From NCBI GenBank assembly GCA_917880885.1, contig OU862918.1, positions 27,427,988-27,491,987 on the forward strand: a DNA stretch of 64,000 nucleotides. Direction: 5' to 3'. Of the stretch, positions 63,911 through 64,000 are shown one piece after another; position 1 is the stretch's first letter; each line of letters opens with the position of its first letter. The position numbers and the translations under genes were made by a program. Under the pieces are notes generated by a model. That model worked only from the letters and a program-made list of their open reading frames with translations. It did not search any database and was not told the DNA's origin. This stretch comes from Limnephilus marmoratus (taxonomy: Eukaryota > Arthropoda > Insecta > Trichoptera > Limnephilidae).

Positions 63911-64000
63911 CAAAAAAAGCAAAATATATGTGTATACTTATTTAATTTATTTTTTTTATTAAATTTTTATTTTATTTTATGTATATTATATTATAAGATC

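Overview
This is AT-rich nuclear DNA of an animal, most likely an insect. Supporting signs are a spliced CRAL-TRIO gene with GT/AG introns, Penelope-like, hAT, Helitron, pogo, Mutator-like and Harbinger-like transposons, APE-type LINEs and tRNA-derived SINEs. The order of insect cannot be fixed from the sequence; a lepidopteran or hemipteran genome would fit. There are no operons or ribosome binding sites, and I saw no CRISPR array, rRNA or convincing functional tRNA gene.

Bases 1-11079 are a head-to-tail array of one Penelope-like element (PLE). It holds the 3' end of a first copy (frameshifted), three full units of about 3.2 kb, each with an intact 823-codon reverse transcriptase/GIY-YIG ORF, and a 5' fragment of a fifth copy. 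Each unit carries a duplicated non-coding tail and, over the start codon, a sequence with every core block of a hammerhead ribozyme.

Bases 11080-31589 are a nested transposon graveyard. A Helitron-like element is split by a 4.1 kb hAT element, which itself holds another family, a small hAT MITE and an inverted SINE pair. After it come more Helitron-like pieces, a decayed locus with a YqaJ nuclease domain, a LINE endonuclease remnant, two copies of a hAT family whose ends start CAGGGCTGGGC or a one-base variant, and a Mutator-like MITE with a 9 bp target duplication.

Bases 31590-59159 hold the only host gene I can support: a 288-residue CRAL-TRIO (alpha-tocopherol-transfer-like) lipid-binding protein in six coding exons whose phases join exactly. 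Two introns of about 12 kb are filled with transposons. Intron 2 has a second copy of the 4-kb hAT family, a LINE fragment split by a SINE, an 870 bp perfect CCCCAT array inside a TIR-bounded element, and a hAT inserted into a transposon-protein remnant. Intron 4 has a complete pogo-family transposon with intact transposase and perfect TIRs, a hAT-like element with unusual content, and a nearly intact LINE whose ORF is broken by one stop codon.

Bases 59160-64000 hold the gene's 3' flank (a Harbinger-like MITE lies in the probable 3' UTR), Helitron-like ends including a 139 bp minimal one, a third copy of the CAGGGCTGGGC hAT family with a Harbinger-like MITE in it, a SINE, a Mutator-like MITE and one more LINE-derived repeat. 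Many insertions were dated relative to each other by target-site duplications read directly from the flanks.
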